A stretch of 64,000 bases of DNA from Brachypodium distachyon. Taxonomy: Eukaryota; Streptophyta; Magnoliopsida; Poales; Poaceae. The DNA lies in contig NC_016135.3 in assembly GCF_000005505.3 (NCBI RefSeq), forward strand, positions 24,088,613 to 24,152,612, written 5' to 3'. Under the pieces are notes generated by a model. It was not told the origin of the DNA and did no database searches. It worked only from the letters and a program-made list of their open reading frames with translations. The position numbers were made by a program, and so were the translations under genes. This document shows, one piece after another, positions 62,462 to 64,000 of the stretch; the first letter of the stretch is position 1; every line of letters begins with the position of its first letter.

Positions 62462-63679
62462 TTGAGCTGCAGTTGGTTTCCCTTTAAAGTTTATATATGC
62501 ATTTTTGTTGCAGAACGGAGGTTGCTCCCTCTCACCATCGGTAGTAGGAGTGTACCTGAGTACTCGACAGAGGTTAGAAAATATATTAAGCTCTCGAGAA
62601 CGCGCTCTTTATCTCAACAATTTTAAAAGTTATATCTATAAGTTTTACAAAATCTGAAAATTAATATTCTGGATGTACATGCGTGTATATTGCATCTGTA
62701 AAATCTTGGATCCGGTACACCGTAAGCATCAGATAACACTTGTTGTGGTCAATTCCATGATTTCAATGCGGTCAGGGTCCAGCCAGGGTGTGCATACATC
62801 AAATTCATAGATATTTTTTTGTTAAGAACACATGAAAGGTTCAGATTTTTTTTCTTATAGATATGAGAGGACAATGACGATATAACTAATTTCAGCTGAT
62901 TACTTTCATGTCGTCGTCATTACAGAATTTATATCGACGGAACACTGGTCAGCTCCTCAACTCCCAACCGTCCGCTGTGTACTCCGAAAAGTTTGAAGTC
63001 CTCATGTGCGTCTCCGAACTCTGACGGTTGCACCAGCCTCCAGCCCAACCGTGAACCGTTTGATGTGTGTGTCCCCCGTCTTCATCAATTGAAAAACCTT
63101 GCTGGGAATTGAGTGCTGATCTCCCGATATCGCCAGAAATATCCGCGGACGTGCAATCCAATCCAATTAATCTTCACCGGCTCCTAAGGCTTGGTCCGTT
63201 GCCATTCTGCGGCGAGCAGAAATCGCTGCGTCGTCTCGCCGTGTCTGCGTAGAAGATGCGGGACGGTGGCACGTGGCAGGCTTGCCATACAGAACAAACA
63301 TGGCCGTAAGACAGTCGCTTCTCCTTCAGGGTCACTTTGAAATCGTCCTGCCTAATCCTGAAAGGATTCTCCTGCCAGCCCAATCTAGCATGGTTCTAGT
63401 ACTTGCCCCCTCAACTCGATCTTGTCTTCAGCAAAGAAAAACGCTTCGCCTAAATGTCGCACGAGGCGACGGCGAAGGCGATTCGGACGATTCCGCCCAG
63501 ATCTGATGAGGACTCTCCGTGCCGGGCTAGAACTGGGCAGGGTCTCGAAGAAGGATTCCTCCCGTGTGGGGGGAGGGCTTGTCCCCTCGCGGAACACCTA
63601 CCGTGGAGGGGATGGAGCTCGATGGCGGCGGGAATATGTGGAGACGGGCGCGGCGAGATGGGGCGCGAACAACGCTAGA
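62462..63679. other. intergenic, no gene recognised
   Basis: AT-rich to 62940, GC-moderate afterwards. Short open frames on both strands lack protein-like content. The 63440-63680 part is probably the first exon or leader of the gene that follows; the ATGs at 63422, 63454 and 63564 open different frames and none is clearly favoured. Confidence 0.3.
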
Positions 63680-63693
63680 CTTTCAAGGCACAG

Positions 63694-64000
63694 ATCCTAG
63701 CGGTCATCGATGCGGGGGTGTGCCCGACGGAGGAGGATCTGCGGCAAGCTGACGACAAGGACCTCTTGCCGGAGGTGCAGGAAATGCGACAACGACTCTT
63801 CACAATGATACAAGCCGGAATCACAGCGAGGAAGCACGCTAGTGCAAAAATAGGGAGCCAAGCTCCTCTGGATGTAGAGACCTCTGAATGGACCGGGGGC
63901 CAAGCCCCAGAACCAGAGATACTGCAACCAGGGGCCGTTAGTGGAGAAATCAGAAATCACTTGCCAACTGAGATTGCGGTACATATTTCTGCTGTTGATG
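63694..64000 (+). CDS. partial exon of unknown gene, running off the window
   Basis: After a fair acceptor (AAGGCACAG|ATC) a frame stays open to the window edge: ILAVIDAGVCPTEEDLRQAD, then DKDLLPEVQEMRQRLFTMIQ, and further to LPTEIAVHISAVD. The composition is that of an ordinary soluble helical protein. I do not recognise it. The frame has a stop (TAG at 63676-63678) just before, so the start must be in an upstream exon, probably in 63400-63680. The antisense open frame over the same DNA looks like a shadow. Confidence 0.4.
   Translation, partial: MLAVIDAGVCPTEEDLRQADDKDLLPEVQEMRQRLFTMIQAGITARKHASAKIGSQAPLDVETSEWTGGQAPEPEILQPGAVSGEIRNHLPTEIAVHISAVD

Noticed and set aside
63697..63984. 95-codon minus-strand frame at the right edge
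   Set aside because: Antisense to the better plus-strand exon, with aromatic/Ser-rich composition typical of a shadow frame.

Overview
This is nuclear DNA from a grass, most likely a Triticeae or related Pooideae species. Three lines of evidence point there: GC-rich first exons with GT-AG introns; genes recognisable as plant plastid and signalling proteins; and a typical grass set of small transposons (Stowaway-type MITEs, a Helitron, short non-LTR retroposons, a copia-type LTR). Gene density is high for such a genome. All gene models below were built by eye from conserved residues, splice sites and reading-frame continuity. Where I list exons, the phases add up to an open frame unless I say otherwise.

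Layout. 0.36-2.5 kb (+): spliced gene with an En/Spm (Transposase_24-like) domain. 3.09-3.50 kb: MITE. 5.05-8.50 kb: Helitron carrying a frameshifted MON2 fragment and a Stowaway MITE. 10.3-11.0 kb (+): ERF repressor with a C-terminal EAR motif. 14.0-17.5 kb (-): organellar methionine aminopeptidase MAP1B. 18.0-19.9 kb (-): broken yellow-stripe-like (YSL) metal transporter. 20.5-21.5 and 24.4-25.0 kb (+): two related LEA proteins with organelle presequences. 26.2-32.1 kb (-): KT/HAK/KUP potassium transporter. 32.6-34.1 kb: non-autonomous non-LTR retroelement with perfect 15-bp target-site duplications. 35.3-39.0 kb (+): coproporphyrinogen III oxidase. 39.5-40.0 kb (+): small acidic hypothetical protein. 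40.4-42.0 kb: SINE-like and inverted-repeat elements. 42.3-44.0 kb (-): CYP71-type P450. 45.2-50.1 kb: about 5 kb bounded by long diverged inverted repeats. 51.2-52.3 kb: copia-type LTR. 53.4-57.7 kb (+): EDR1/CTR1-type Raf-like MAPKKK with HWD in place of HRD. 58.5-61.1 kb (-): divergent RPN12 proteasome subunit with a damaged exon 3. 62.4 kb (-): tRNA-Ala(CGC). 63.7 kb to the edge (+): partial exon of an unknown gene.

The genes do not form one pathway; this is an ordinary chromosomal neighbourhood. Themes present are plastid metabolism (coproporphyrinogen oxidase, MAP1B), stress and desiccation (two LEA genes with ABRE-like promoter motifs, the ERF repressor, the EDR1-like kinase) and ion transport (HAK). 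From memory, the ERF, MAP1, LEA, HAK, coproporphyrinogen oxidase and kinase genes resemble a conserved block on rice chromosome 4 long arm. If so, the YSL relic, the P450, the RPN12 paralogue and the transposase gene are probably lineage-specific additions; I could not check this.

I found no clear candidate for a wholly undescribed biological system. The most unusual observations are the HWD kinase, the long inverted-repeat element with its TGCAATTGCA-rich interior, the decaying RPN12 paralogue with a tandemly duplicated 3' end, and the HAK transporter with two changes in conserved motifs.
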